Shown here in pieces: positions 8,887 through 16,313 of a stretch of 64,000 nucleotides of DNA; the stretch's first letter is position 1, and every line of letters begins with the position of its first letter. Source of the stretch: Bacillus sp. MYb209 (GTDB lineage: Bacteria > Bacillota > Bacilli > Bacillales > Bacillaceae_G); NCBI RefSeq assembly GCF_002975175.1, contig NZ_PCNZ01000006.1, positions 124,001 to 188,000 on the forward strand. Direction: 5' to 3'. Position numbers and translations under genes: made by a program. The notes below the pieces were generated by a model that saw nothing but the letters and a program-made list of their open reading frames with translations, was not told the DNA's origin and did no database searches.

Positions 8887-8991
8887 AGTTGTTTCCCCTC
8901 TCTCTTTTATATTCCCTATATGTGTATGTCCTTTAGAGTCCTTTGCCTGTATTATTCATCTATATTCACCAAAAATTATGCACCTTTATCT

Positions 8992-9597
8992 TTAAATAGA
9001 TTCCGTTTTGTCCCTCTTTTTCATAAATTTATAGATTAAAATACCACCTACAATAATAAGCACGACTGCTAATATCGGTAGCATATATTGTCCAACAACA
9101 TCCGCTGCTTTTTTCCAATGCGGACCTAATTTCATTCCAAAATAAATATACAAAGTCGTTAACGGGAACATTGCTACAAATGTATATATGCTAAATTTCC
9201 ATATATTCATTTTCGCCATACCACATGGAACGGAAATAAGTGTTCGAACTCCCGGAATGAAGCGTCCTAAAAATGCTACAACCGGCCCATATTTCTCAAA
9301 GAAATCATCTGCTTTTTGAATTTGTTCTTCTTTAATAAAGAAGTATTTCCCGTATTTTATTAATAGAGGACGACCACCGTAATAACCGAGTGCATATAAC
9401 GTTAATGGGCCTGTCGTTCCACCGATTGTTCCGGCTAACACAGCTAGCCAAAAATTCATATCCCCCTCGTATACCCAATACCCAACAAGAGGTAAAACTA
9501 CCTCTGCTGGAATAAATTCAAAAGTTAAAGCTAACACAACTCCAAAATAAGAAAACTGCTTTAAATACTCGATTATATCTAAAATAATTTGCTCCAT
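8992..9597 (-). CDS. DedA family membrane protein
   Basis: A 201-residue integral membrane protein with the DedA (SNARE-associated) layout: FEFIPAEVVLPLVGYWVYEG, GTIGGTTGPLTLYALGYYGGRP and the basic motif FLGRFIPGVRTLISVPCGMAKM typical of undecaprenyl-phosphate/phospholipid flippase-type DedA proteins. It lies 11 nt downstream of the DUF1232 gene in one unit behind an Mn2+ riboswitch, and 105 nt upstream of ena1A. In described Ena loci a dedA gene occupies this place. Its role in spores, if any, is unknown. The start follows GGGG. Confidence 0.88.
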   Translation of the reverse strand: MEQIILDIIEYLKQFSYFGVVLALTFEFIPAEVVLPLVGYWVYEGDMNFWLAVLAGTIGGTTGPLTLYALGYYGGRPLLIKYGKYFFIKEEQIQKADDFFEKYGPVVAFLGRFIPGVRTLISVPCGMAKMNIWKFSIYTFVAMFPLTTLYIYFGMKLGPHWKKAADVVGQYMLPILAVVLIIVGGILIYKFMKKRDKTESI

Positions 9598-9608
9598 ACT
9601 TTTAGCCC

Positions 9609-9890
9609 CTATCCCACATTTACATTATGTTTTTCTTGCAATTGTACTGGCGCCATCTTTACGATTCGGTTCAAAATGAATAAAACAATTCCAATATCAT
9701 CTAAAATACCGATAAACGGTAAAAAGTCTGGAATTAAATCGAGTGGCATAGCAACGTAACCAACTAAAAAAGCAATAGATAAGATTTTCTTCTTTATTGA
9801 AACCTCTTTTGAAGTGAAAAAGTCAAATAAAAATGGAACAAAACGGCGGACATGAAATACAACTCTTAATCTACTTATAAGTTTTTTCAT
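9609..9890 (-). CDS. DUF1232 (YkvA) family membrane protein
   Basis: A 93-residue protein. Residues about 30-75 hold the DUF1232 core KKILSIAFLVGYVAMPLDLIPDFLPFIGILDDIGI, with the diagnostic P-x-D-(L/I)-IPDF-(I/L)-P and G-x-LDD patterns. It is a small membrane protein of unknown function. It is the first gene after a predicted yybP-ykoY riboswitch and its terminator and is co-directional with dedA. A 93-residue DUF1232 protein beside dedA is part of the published ena1 gene neighbourhood. GAGGAG lies 7 nt before the ATG. Confidence 0.85.
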   Translation of the reverse strand: MKKLISRLRVVFHVRRFVPFLFDFFTSKEVSIKKKILSIAFLVGYVAMPLDLIPDFLPFIGILDDIGIVLFILNRIVKMAPVQLQEKHNVNVG

Positions 9891-9914
9891 TTTATATCTC
9901 CTCTCTTTGTATAC

Positions 9915-9945
9915 AAAAAGGACCCCACCAATATGGTAAGGGTCC
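9915..9945 (-). terminator. Expression-platform terminator of the Mn2+ riboswitch
   Basis: GGACCC (9920-9925) pairs with GGGTCC (9940-9945), followed on the minus strand by T residues. It lies between the aptamer and the DUF1232 start, as expected for a transcription-terminating riboswitch. Confidence 0.85.
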
Positions 9946-9957
9946 TAAAAAAGACAT

Positions 9958-10071
9958 AAGGGGCCTTTACCATTGCTGGTAAAGGTCTCACTAACAACGA
10001 AACGTTGCCAATAAAGCCGAGGGTTTCTCCCTGTAATGACGACTTTATTGTAATAAGTTACTCCCCTTTAT
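9958..10071 (-). ncRNA. yybP-ykoY family manganese riboswitch
   Basis: On the minus strand the sequence shows the conserved aptamer pieces in order: AAAGGGGAGTAAC at the 5' side, a CCCTCGGC segment, TTGGCAACG, the junction TAGTGAGACCTTTACC, a GCAATGGTAAAGG hairpin and the closing CCCCTT. This is the yybP-ykoY class, which binds Mn2+ and usually turns on Mn2+ efflux or TerC-type genes. A terminator follows and the first gene is DUF1232 then dedA. The class assignment is strong; the target function is new to me. Confidence 0.93.
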
Positions 10072-10164
10072 ATACACAATTTTATACAATCACATTAAAA
10101 TATTTGGAGAGGCTTGTCAATATTTTTTTCATTCGCCATTAAGATTATTACATTACAAAAGACT

Positions 10165-10539
10165 CTATTCTGTATTCTCTTTTGATACAATTTGGAGTTT
10201 AAAACAATCTGGGTCATAAACACTTATTCTTACTTCTTCACCATAGCATTCCTCTGCAAATGATATTTTATAAAACTCTAACTTTTTCTTTATTCGCTCG
10301 ATATTTGTAGTTTTTAAAAATATTTCCTTCACTGATGATGTGACAGTCTCTCTGTACTTCCCAAAATTCCGATTTACAACAAAACAAATTCTCGTCGAAC
10401 CAATATCATACCAAACACCTGTTACACGTAATTGTGGTCTTTCCTTGCTCGGTTTAAAACCTAAAATTCCTTCATAAAAATATAATGTTTCCTTTAAGTT
10501 TTTAGATTCTAATACAATACATGTTGTAATACTATCCAT
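10165..10539 (-). CDS. VOC superfamily (glyoxalase/bleomycin-resistance fold) protein
   Basis: A 124-residue protein with the paired beta-alpha-beta-beta-beta layout of VOC proteins: LESKNLKETLYFYEGILGFKPS at the N-terminus and VRISVYDPDCFKLQIVSKE at the C-terminus. The start is taken at 10539, where GGGGGAGTGCGG precedes the ATG; the longer frame to 10605 lacks a ribosome site. No catalytic metal triad can be assigned by eye. It is divergent from cotJ and has no partner gene. Substrate unknown. Confidence 0.75.
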   Translation of the reverse strand: MDSITTCIVLESKNLKETLYFYEGILGFKPSKERPQLRVTGVWYDIGSTRICFVVNRNFGKYRETVTSSVKEIFLKTTNIERIKKKLEFYKISFAEECYGEEVRISVYDPDCFKLQIVSKENTE

Positions 10540-10575
10540 CCGCACTCCCCCTGTCTCTATTAGTTTTCTATATGA

Positions 10576-10606
10576 GTCATAATTTACAATTATGTACGAA
10601 TACAAT
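10576..10606 (+). promoter_or_regulatory. Putative sigma-E promoter of cotJ
   Basis: GTCATAAT and AATACAAT, separated by 15 bases, resemble the mother-cell sigma-E elements (-35 ATA-type, -10 CATACAAT). cotJ is a sigma-E operon in B. subtilis. Assigned by eye. Confidence 0.45.
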
Positions 10607-10647
10607 ACATAGTGATGAATATTTCATTTATAAAGGAGGAGTGTAAC

Positions 10648-10863
10648 ATGGATAAATTCATGAAATCCTTCATACCTTATCACGGCCCAAACGATCCTTG
10701 TCCTCCAATCGGAAAAAAATATTACTCAACTCCCCCCCACTTATACATGGGCTTTCAACCAACTAATTTACCGCAATTCCCACCAAAAGAGGCTTTAAGA
10801 AAAGGGACTCTATGGCCTGCATTTTATGATTATTATGAAAACCCTCACAAAAAAGGACGGTGA
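10648..10863 (+). CDS. cotJA: CotJA spore coat-associated protein
   Basis: A 71-residue, proline- and tyrosine-rich protein. The core YHGPNDPCPPIGKKYYSTPP followed by LYMGFQPTNLPQFPPKEALRKGTLWPAFYDYY is the CotJA signature. AAAGGAGGAG lies 7 nt before the ATG at 10648, so I prefer it to the upstream ATG. It is the first gene of cotJABC and overlaps the cotJB start. In B. subtilis the CotJ proteins are deposited in the inner coat in the mother cell. Confidence 0.92.
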   Translation: MDKFMKSFIPYHGPNDPCPPIGKKYYSTPPHLYMGFQPTNLPQFPPKEALRKGTLWPAFYDYYENPHKKGR

Positions 10864-11135
10864 ACAAAAACGTGACACAAACATTGCCTGATGAATATTA
10901 CAAATGGATTGAAGAACTACAAGAATTTGATTTTGTATTAGTTGAACTTACCCTCTATTTAGATACGCATCCAGACGATACTGCAACTATAAATCAATTC
11001 AACGATTTCTCCTATAAACGAAGAGTATTACAACAAAAAATTGAAGAAAAATACGGTCCACTTCAGCAGTTTGGAAATAGTTATTCAAATGCTCCATGGG
11101 AATGGAGTAAAGGACCTTGGCCATGGCAAATATAA
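10860..11135 (+). CDS. cotJB: CotJB spore coat protein
   Basis: A 91-residue acidic protein with the CotJB core (YKWIEELQEFDFVLVELTLYLDTHPDD) and the C-terminal W-x-W motif PWEWSKGPWPWQI. It starts with GTG overlapping the cotJA stop by four bases (GTGA), so translation is probably coupled. The 130-nt space to cotJC is longer than the tight spacing usual for this operon and holds no supported gene. Confidence 0.9.
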   Translation: MNKNVTQTLPDEYYKWIEELQEFDFVLVELTLYLDTHPDDTATINQFNDFSYKRRVLQQKIEEKYGPLQQFGNSYSNAPWEWSKGPWPWQI

Positions 11136-11265
11136 CGTAAAACTTTCATTAGTTTTGAATTCTTTAATCCAAATCATTATGAAGCCTACTATACATTCCC
11201 TGCTATTTCTTCGCCTAGAAGAATGCTTATTACTGTCCATTAACACAAGATGAAGGAGAGAAAAT

Positions 11266-11835
11266 ATGTGGATTTATGAAAAAAAATTGCAATACCCTGT
11301 TAAAGTGAGCACTTGTAATCCAGCACTTGCAAAGTTATTAGTTGAACAATATGGTGGTGCAGACGGTGAGTTAGCCGCTGCCCTTCGCTACTTAAATCAA
11401 CGTTATACAATTCCTGACAAAGTTGTTGGCTTACTAACCGATATTGGTACAGAAGAGTTCGCACATTTAGAAATGATTGCTACAATGATTTATAAATTAA
11501 CAAAAGATGCAACACCTGAACAAATGAAAGCTGCTGGATTAGATGCACAATATGCTAATCATGATAGTGCGTTGTTTTATCATAATGCTGGTGGTGTTCC
11601 CTTTACTGCTACTTACATTCAAGCAAAAGGAGATCCTATCGCAGATTTATATGAGGATATTGCAGCTGAAGAAAAAGCACGAGCAACCTATCAATGGCTA
11701 ATTGATTTATCAGATGATCCCGACATAAATGATAGCTTACGCTTTTTACGCGAACGAGAAATTGTTCATTCACAACGCTTCCGAGAAGCAGTAGAAATTT
11801 TAAAAGAAGAGCGTGATCGAAAAATTTATTTTTAA
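11266..11835 (+). CDS. cotJC: CotJC, manganese-catalase-like spore coat protein
   Basis: A 189-residue, mostly helical protein of the Mn-catalase/ferritin-like group. Glu and His ligands of a dinuclear site are visible in GELAAALRYLNQRY, GTEEFAHLEMIATMI and EEKARATYQWL...REIVHSQRF. It is the last gene of cotJABC, with GAAGGAGAG before the ATG. Expected in the spore coat; a catalase-type activity is a family inference. Confidence 0.92.
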   Translation: MWIYEKKLQYPVKVSTCNPALAKLLVEQYGGADGELAAALRYLNQRYTIPDKVVGLLTDIGTEEFAHLEMIATMIYKLTKDATPEQMKAAGLDAQYANHDSALFYHNAGGVPFTATYIQAKGDPIADLYEDIAAEEKARATYQWLIDLSDDPDINDSLRFLREREIVHSQRFREAVEILKEERDRKIYF

Positions 11836-11865
11836 CACACATATCCTAGCGATATGTGTGTTTTT
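11835..11865 (+). terminator. Terminator of cotJABC
   Basis: The perfect 10-bp stem CACACATATC/GATATGTGTG with a T run follows the cotJC stop directly. Confidence 0.9.
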
Positions 11866-12052
11866 ATGTTAAAAGTTAAATCCTTCCTTATTAACATATA
11901 AATAGAATATTTATTCAGTTTTACGCATTATTTTAAAATATTTTCAAAATTCCCTATTGCTTTCTAGTCATCAGACCTTTAAAATAATAACAGTTACTCG
12001 ACAAATTATTTGAATTTTCGACAAAAACACTCATTAGGAGGCTTTTCTTTAT

Positions 12053-13369
12053 ATGCGTACAACTTTAAAACCAGCGCAAATACTTTCGATTAGTTTACTA
12101 CTATTCGCAGTTTTCTTCGGTGCTGGTAATATGATTTTCCCGCCACTTCTCGGACTTTCTTCAGGAGAAAATATGTTGGTTTCCATTACAGGATTTATTA
12201 TTACAGACGTCGGTTTATCTTTACTTGCTATCGTTGCTGTTGCCCTTGCCGGTGGTAGTTTTAACACTTTAGCGAGCCGTGTTCATCCAAAATTCGCAGC
12301 AATATTCGCTATCATTATTTATCTCTCAATCGGCCCACTATTTGTTATTCCACGAACTGGATCTGTATCTTACGAAATTGGGATCGCACCACTTTTCCCA
12401 GATCAATGGTACTCTATGTTAGTCTTTAGTGCGATTTTCTTTACAGTCGTCTACTTCTTATCATTAAATCCATCCAAATTAGTAGATCATATCGGTAAAA
12501 TATTAACACCAATTTTACTTGGCATTATTGCAATTATGGCAACAAAAGCAATTCTTTCGCCAGGATCGTTCGCAGAACCTATTGGCGACTATAAAGACAT
12601 CCCATTTTTCACAGGATTTCTCGAAGGCTTTTTAACATTAGATGCAATCGGTGCTCTCGTACTATCAACAATTGTTGTAAATGCAATTCGCCAAAATGGT
12701 ATACAAGAGAAAAAATCGATTGCGAAATATACAATTATTTGCGGAAGCATTGCTGCCCTTTTCTTAACAGTTGTTTATTTCTTACTCGGTTATATCGGAG
12801 CTTCAAACGGAAACTTAGGACAATTCGAAAACGGTGGTCAGCTATTAGCAACCGTTATGTATCAATTCTTTGGGACAAGCGGTAACATTTTATTAAGCAT
12901 CGCGATTATAGCTGCTTGTTTAACGACTGCAATCGGTGTTGTAAGTGCATTCGCCAACCATTTCACAACAGTATTAACAAATGTTTCATACAAGAAGCTT
13001 GTACTATACGTTTGTATCTTTAGCTTTATTATTTCAAACTTAGGATTAAGCTTATTAATCAAAATTACATTACCTGTATTAATTATTTTGTACCCAATTA
13101 CAATCATTTTAATTTTCGTATCATTTATTGATAAATATACGAAACGTAAACCTTCTGTCTATATCGGAGCGATGATCGCGGCATTCATTATTAGCTGTAT
13201 TCATGCACTTGATAATATGGGAATGATTCCAAGTTTTATCGCTAATATCGTACACACAATTCCTCTTTACAACTTAGGAATCGGCTGGATCGTTCCAGCA
13301 ATAATTGGTGGAATAATCGGATACTGTATTCCGCAAACAGAAGCTGAAGGCGAAATTTCTGCAAAATAG
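12053..13369 (+). CDS. brnQ: BrnQ branched-chain amino acid:cation symporter
   Basis: A 438-residue membrane protein with about 12 membrane segments. The N-terminus ILSISLLLFAVFFGAGNMIFPP is the diagnostic BrnQ motif. PRTGSVSYEIGIAPLF and LFLTVVYFLLGYIG are also typical. It takes up Leu, Ile or Val with Na+ or H+. AGGAGG precedes the ATG. Single-gene unit sharing a bidirectional terminator with the convergent ABC permease pair. No CodY or T-box element is obvious in the 180 nt upstream. Confidence 0.92.
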   Translation: MRTTLKPAQILSISLLLFAVFFGAGNMIFPPLLGLSSGENMLVSITGFIITDVGLSLLAIVAVALAGGSFNTLASRVHPKFAAIFAIIIYLSIGPLFVIPRTGSVSYEIGIAPLFPDQWYSMLVFSAIFFTVVYFLSLNPSKLVDHIGKILTPILLGIIAIMATKAILSPGSFAEPIGDYKDIPFFTGFLEGFLTLDAIGALVLSTIVVNAIRQNGIQEKKSIAKYTIICGSIAALFLTVVYFLLGYIGASNGNLGQFENGGQLLATVMYQFFGTSGNILLSIAIIAACLTTAIGVVSAFANHFTTVLTNVSYKKLVLYVCIFSFIISNLGLSLLIKITLPVLIILYPITIILIFVSFIDKYTKRKPSVYIGAMIAAFIISCIHALDNMGMIPSFIANIVHTIPLYNLGIGWIVPAIIGGIIGYCIPQTEAEGEISAK

Positions 13370-13402
13370 AAAGAAGCAAGCATTGATTATGCTTGCTTCT
13401 TT
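13370..13402. terminator. Bidirectional terminator between brnQ and the ABC permease pair
   Basis: AAAGAAGCAAGCAT pairs with ATGCTTGCTTCTTT around TGATT, with T runs on both strands. Confidence 0.9.
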
Positions 13403-13409
13403 TTTATTT

Positions 13410-14414
13410 TCACATCGTATGTTTAAACGTAAATAGCTCTTCTTTTGACTGCACAGCAGGTTGTTCCTCTTCTACATCCGTCTTCTTTCTCTCTCCCCCT
13501 AATCGAACTTTCATCATCGCTTCTTCTATACTTTTCACAATCATATTTCCTGAAAAAATAGTAAGCCCGAAAAATGTAATTGGGACAAGAGGAATCCATG
13601 GATGCACTGTTAATGATCTAAAATAAACTCCTATTAAACCTGACCATTCATGTGTGTAAGAGTCTAATTCTTCTACCGGTCCTAAAAACTTAACAGTTCC
13701 GCCAAAGAACACTTCCAGTAACCCTAAGTGCAGTAAAATAGTAAGAGTCTGTGTAAACTGTTGAAGAAATACGAGTATAAACGTCATATAGAGATGCGGA
13801 AAAAGATGCTTTATAACAATATGTCTTCTCGATCCACCTAATATGCGCGCGGCATCAATAAATTCTTCTGTTTGTAATTTACGAACTTCCTTCGCAACAT
13901 ACAATGCAATAACTGGCATCGCAAGCATTACAAGTAATACAACTTGAAACGAAGCCCTTTCAAAAAAAGTTGTTGTTTCCTCTCCACTTCCAAAGGTATT
14001 CACAGATTGAAGAAAGAAATACGCAATCATAACTGTCGGAATAACTGTGAAACTATCAAAAAAAGCCTCAATCTTCGAAAAGCCTCTTTTTATATATGTT
14101 CCGAGCACAACACCGAAAAACACACCTATTACCATTCTAAGTGCCGCAATTAAAATAGATATACCAATCGTCCATTTCGCGCCTTCAATGACTAAATGTA
14201 AAAGGTCATATCCTTTCCGGTCTGTCCCGAGTAAAAATTGTAATGAAGGTGAAAACGGTGGCACTTCTGGATTGCCAGCCGCATCATATTGCAGTGTAAC
14301 TTTTTTAATCTGTCCATCATTCCATATCGTATTTCCGATGCTCAAAAGAACTAATATGAGAAGAAACCCAATGCTTATCCAAAATCTTTTATCGCGTTTT
14401 ATATACGTCCACAT
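13410..14414 (-). CDS. OppC/DppC-type ABC transporter permease
   Basis: A 334-residue BPD-transport permease with six or so membrane segments. The N-terminal segment FSPSLQFLLGTDRKGYDLL is typical of the OppC/DppC branch, and the EAA loop is EFIDAARILGGSRRHIVIKHLFPH. A charged cytoplasmic tail of about 30 residues ends the protein. It begins one base after the stop of the partner permease, so the two are co-translated. No ATPase or solute-binding protein gene is adjacent, so the pair must borrow these from elsewhere. Oligopeptide-type substrate by family only. Confidence 0.82.
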   Translation of the reverse strand: MWTYIKRDKRFWISIGFLLILVLLSIGNTIWNDGQIKKVTLQYDAAGNPEVPPFSPSLQFLLGTDRKGYDLLHLVIEGAKWTIGISILIAALRMVIGVFFGVVLGTYIKRGFSKIEAFFDSFTVIPTVMIAYFFLQSVNTFGSGEETTTFFERASFQVVLLVMLAMPVIALYVAKEVRKLQTEEFIDAARILGGSRRHIVIKHLFPHLYMTFILVFLQQFTQTLTILLHLGLLEVFFGGTVKFLGPVEELDSYTHEWSGLIGVYFRSLTVHPWIPLVPITFFGLTIFSGNMIVKSIEEAMMKVRLGGERKKTDVEEEQPAVQSKEELFTFKHTM

Positions 14415-14415
14415 A

Positions 14416-15282
14416 TTATAATCTCTCCTTCATTGCAGCTGGAATGAGATAATGAAACAATTTAAATAAAATAAAAATCGGAATATAAATAAGAAGTACA
14501 CTAACGATGAAAACCTCAACCCTAATACCCTCATACGATTTCAAAAACATAAAAATACCACCCGTATTAAAAATCCACTCTATAATATATAAATTGGATA
14601 ACATAAAAAAAATATTCGTTTTCGCAAAGAAAAGTGTACTAAGCAACACATTTCGTAAAATATGACGATTTAAAATATGAAAGCGATTCAGCCCTTTCGC
14701 CTTAGCAAATAGTACATAATCTTTTTCTAGTTCATTTTCAAAACGAAGCACTAACATTTTTACAAACATAATCGTAGTCGGTATACTCAAACAAAATATT
14801 GGCAATCCTCTAATCGACTCGCCTCCAATTGACGCAATTTGAAAAGGTAAAAAACCCGTTTGTTTAAAAAACCATATAACTAAAATTTGTGATCCTAAAA
14901 TAAGAAGAATGTCTGGAATGGACTCTAGGAAGATGAGAAATGATTTAATTCGATGTTGTATACGCGGCGAACTACTCATAATCACATAAACAATACAAAA
15001 TGCTACAAATAATGAAATGAAAAAAGAGGCTAAAAAAATAACAATCGTTTCTTTATAATGGACAAACAATTGCGGAAACAAAAATTTATCTCTCACATAT
15101 TGCAAATTGGAGATATCCATTAAGTTCGCAAATACTTCTTTTAAACTCTTTATGTACTTTGATGCATTCAGCTCAAATCCATAAAATAATTTCGGCAGTG
15201 TCCCTAAACAAATAATACCCAAAATCGAAATAAGAAATTGAATCGTCATTTCCATCCCATTCAAAAAAACTTTTTTGACCAT
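14416..15282 (-). CDS. OppB/DppB-type ABC transporter permease
   Basis: A 288-residue hydrophobic protein with about six membrane segments and the EAA-like loop DYVLFAKAKGLNRFHILNRHILRN. The EAA loop is less conserved than in the partner. It is upstream of and nearly fused to the OppC-type gene (1-nt gap). Together they would form the membrane channel of a peptide or nickel type importer. No binding protein or ATPase is encoded nearby. GAAGGGG precedes the ATG. Confidence 0.78.
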   Translation of the reverse strand: MVKKVFLNGMEMTIQFLISILGIICLGTLPKLFYGFELNASKYIKSLKEVFANLMDISNLQYVRDKFLFPQLFVHYKETIVIFLASFFISLFVAFCIVYVIMSSSPRIQHRIKSFLIFLESIPDILLILGSQILVIWFFKQTGFLPFQIASIGGESIRGLPIFCLSIPTTIMFVKMLVLRFENELEKDYVLFAKAKGLNRFHILNRHILRNVLLSTLFFAKTNIFFMLSNLYIIEWIFNTGGIFMFLKSYEGIRVEVFIVSVLLIYIPIFILFKLFHYLIPAAMKERL

Positions 15283-15357
15283 TTTTCCCCTTCTCTCTCT
15301 ATGATTTACCCTTTAATTTTATTCTTAATTTTCTGGATTGTAAATATTTATACAAAA

Positions 15358-15384
15358 AACCACTAGGTTATGATCCTAGTGGTT
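15358..15384 (-). terminator. Terminator overlapping the end of the YwaF-like gene
   Basis: AACCACTAGG pairs with CCTAGTGGTT. The downstream-strand arm encodes the last codons (Glu-Pro-Leu-Gly), so the hairpin is partly inside the coding region, with a T run after the stop. Confidence 0.85.
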
Positions 15385-16102
15385 CTTTATGCACATGTTT
15401 TTCTCTTTTCGAAAACGGCATATACAAAATAAAACATCCAGTAAGAGCAGCAATTTCTAATGAAATAATATAGTAAGGATGTGGCCCTAACATATCGAGT
15501 AATGAGGCAGTTTCTGGCTTATGAGCTAAAAACATATAATTACCACCCGTTTTAAAATTCACAAACGAAACGATAGGAATTAATACGTTTAAAAATATCA
15601 TCGTCCGTTTAATAGACTGCAAAGTAGGACGATACCCTTCCACCCAAGTCATAAAGAGCGGTGCCCAAATGAGCAGTATATGTGCGACAAAATATTCAAT
15701 GAAACGAAAATGCGGAAAAGCATACTGCAAGTTTAGTGTTAAAATGGCTTGTGATGCACCGATAATTCCTGTAAAAAACACAATCTCATATATTCGATAA
15801 CTTTTCGTTACAATCATAATTGATGCTAACAATAAACTAATTGTACATAACTCAAATGGTAATGAAGTGCCTAACTCAAAAATCCCTGCTTTCCATTCCC
15901 ACATATGAAGTCCAATTTCACTTCCTATAAATAGAAATGCAATCGCATATCGAACCGTTATATTCCACTCACTTTGACGTAATACATCTTGGTATTGATA
16001 TAGAAAAAATATCCCCACCAACATAATAAATAATATAATGGCATGTTGCCTTGAGTATGGAATAAATGGTTTTAATGGATGCGCACTAAAATAAGCTTCC
16101 AT
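15368..16102 (-). CDS. YwaF/TIGR02206 family membrane protein
   Basis: A 244-residue protein with six to seven membrane segments. The segments MWEWKAGIFELGTSLPFELCTISLLLA and FFTGIIGASQAILT match the TIGR02206 family of uncharacterised membrane proteins (B. subtilis YwaF). The start follows GGAGGAAGGAAG. Monocistronic. Function unknown; conserved acidic and aromatic residues in the membrane segments hint at transport, but nothing in the context supports a specific role. Confidence 0.75.
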   Translation of the reverse strand: MEAYFSAHPLKPFIPYSRQHAIILFIMLVGIFFLYQYQDVLRQSEWNITVRYAIAFLFIGSEIGLHMWEWKAGIFELGTSLPFELCTISLLLASIMIVTKSYRIYEIVFFTGIIGASQAILTLNLQYAFPHFRFIEYFVAHILLIWAPLFMTWVEGYRPTLQSIKRTMIFLNVLIPIVSFVNFKTGGNYMFLAHKPETASLLDMLGPHPYYIISLEIAALTGCFILYMPFSKREKHVHKEPLGS

Positions 16103-16189
16103 CTTCCTTCCTCCTCTCCTTCATACAATATTATTGTAGGAAAGAAACAACGAGTCAATTCATTTGCTTAATCTAGGACAACCTCTACC

Positions 16190-16274
16190 TTACATTTACA
16201 TATCCATACCTTACAAAACTGTAAGGTTATTGTAAGCTAAAACGATTTGTCAGATTCTTCACCTCTTCTATACT
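16190..16274 (+). promoter_or_regulatory. Promoter and repeat operator of the MacB-like efflux operon
   Basis: A sigma-A promoter TTGTCA (16247-16252), 16 bases, TATACT (16269-16274) lies 40 nt before the adaptor start. Upstream of the -35 are two TTACA direct repeats 21 bp apart (16190 and 16211) and GTAAG copies at 16221 and 16232. The second TTACA repeat and the first GTAAG form the inverted repeat CCTTAC-AAAACT-GTAAGG. Two-turn spacing suggests binding by a response regulator or similar activator. The binding protein is unknown and not encoded here. Confidence 0.55.
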
Positions 16275-16313
16275 TAATGTAGATACTAAAACGAACGAAA
16301 AGGTGATAAATAG

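Noticed and set aside
8887-8991. Sigma-K promoter immediately before ena1A
   Set aside because: CATA-like sequences occur, but spacing of the second TA is off by one or more; not strong enough to list.
11041-11253. A 70-codon frame overlapping cotJB and the cotJB-cotJC gap
   Set aside because: It is mostly an out-of-frame reading of cotJB; the gap part has no ribosome site or family pattern.
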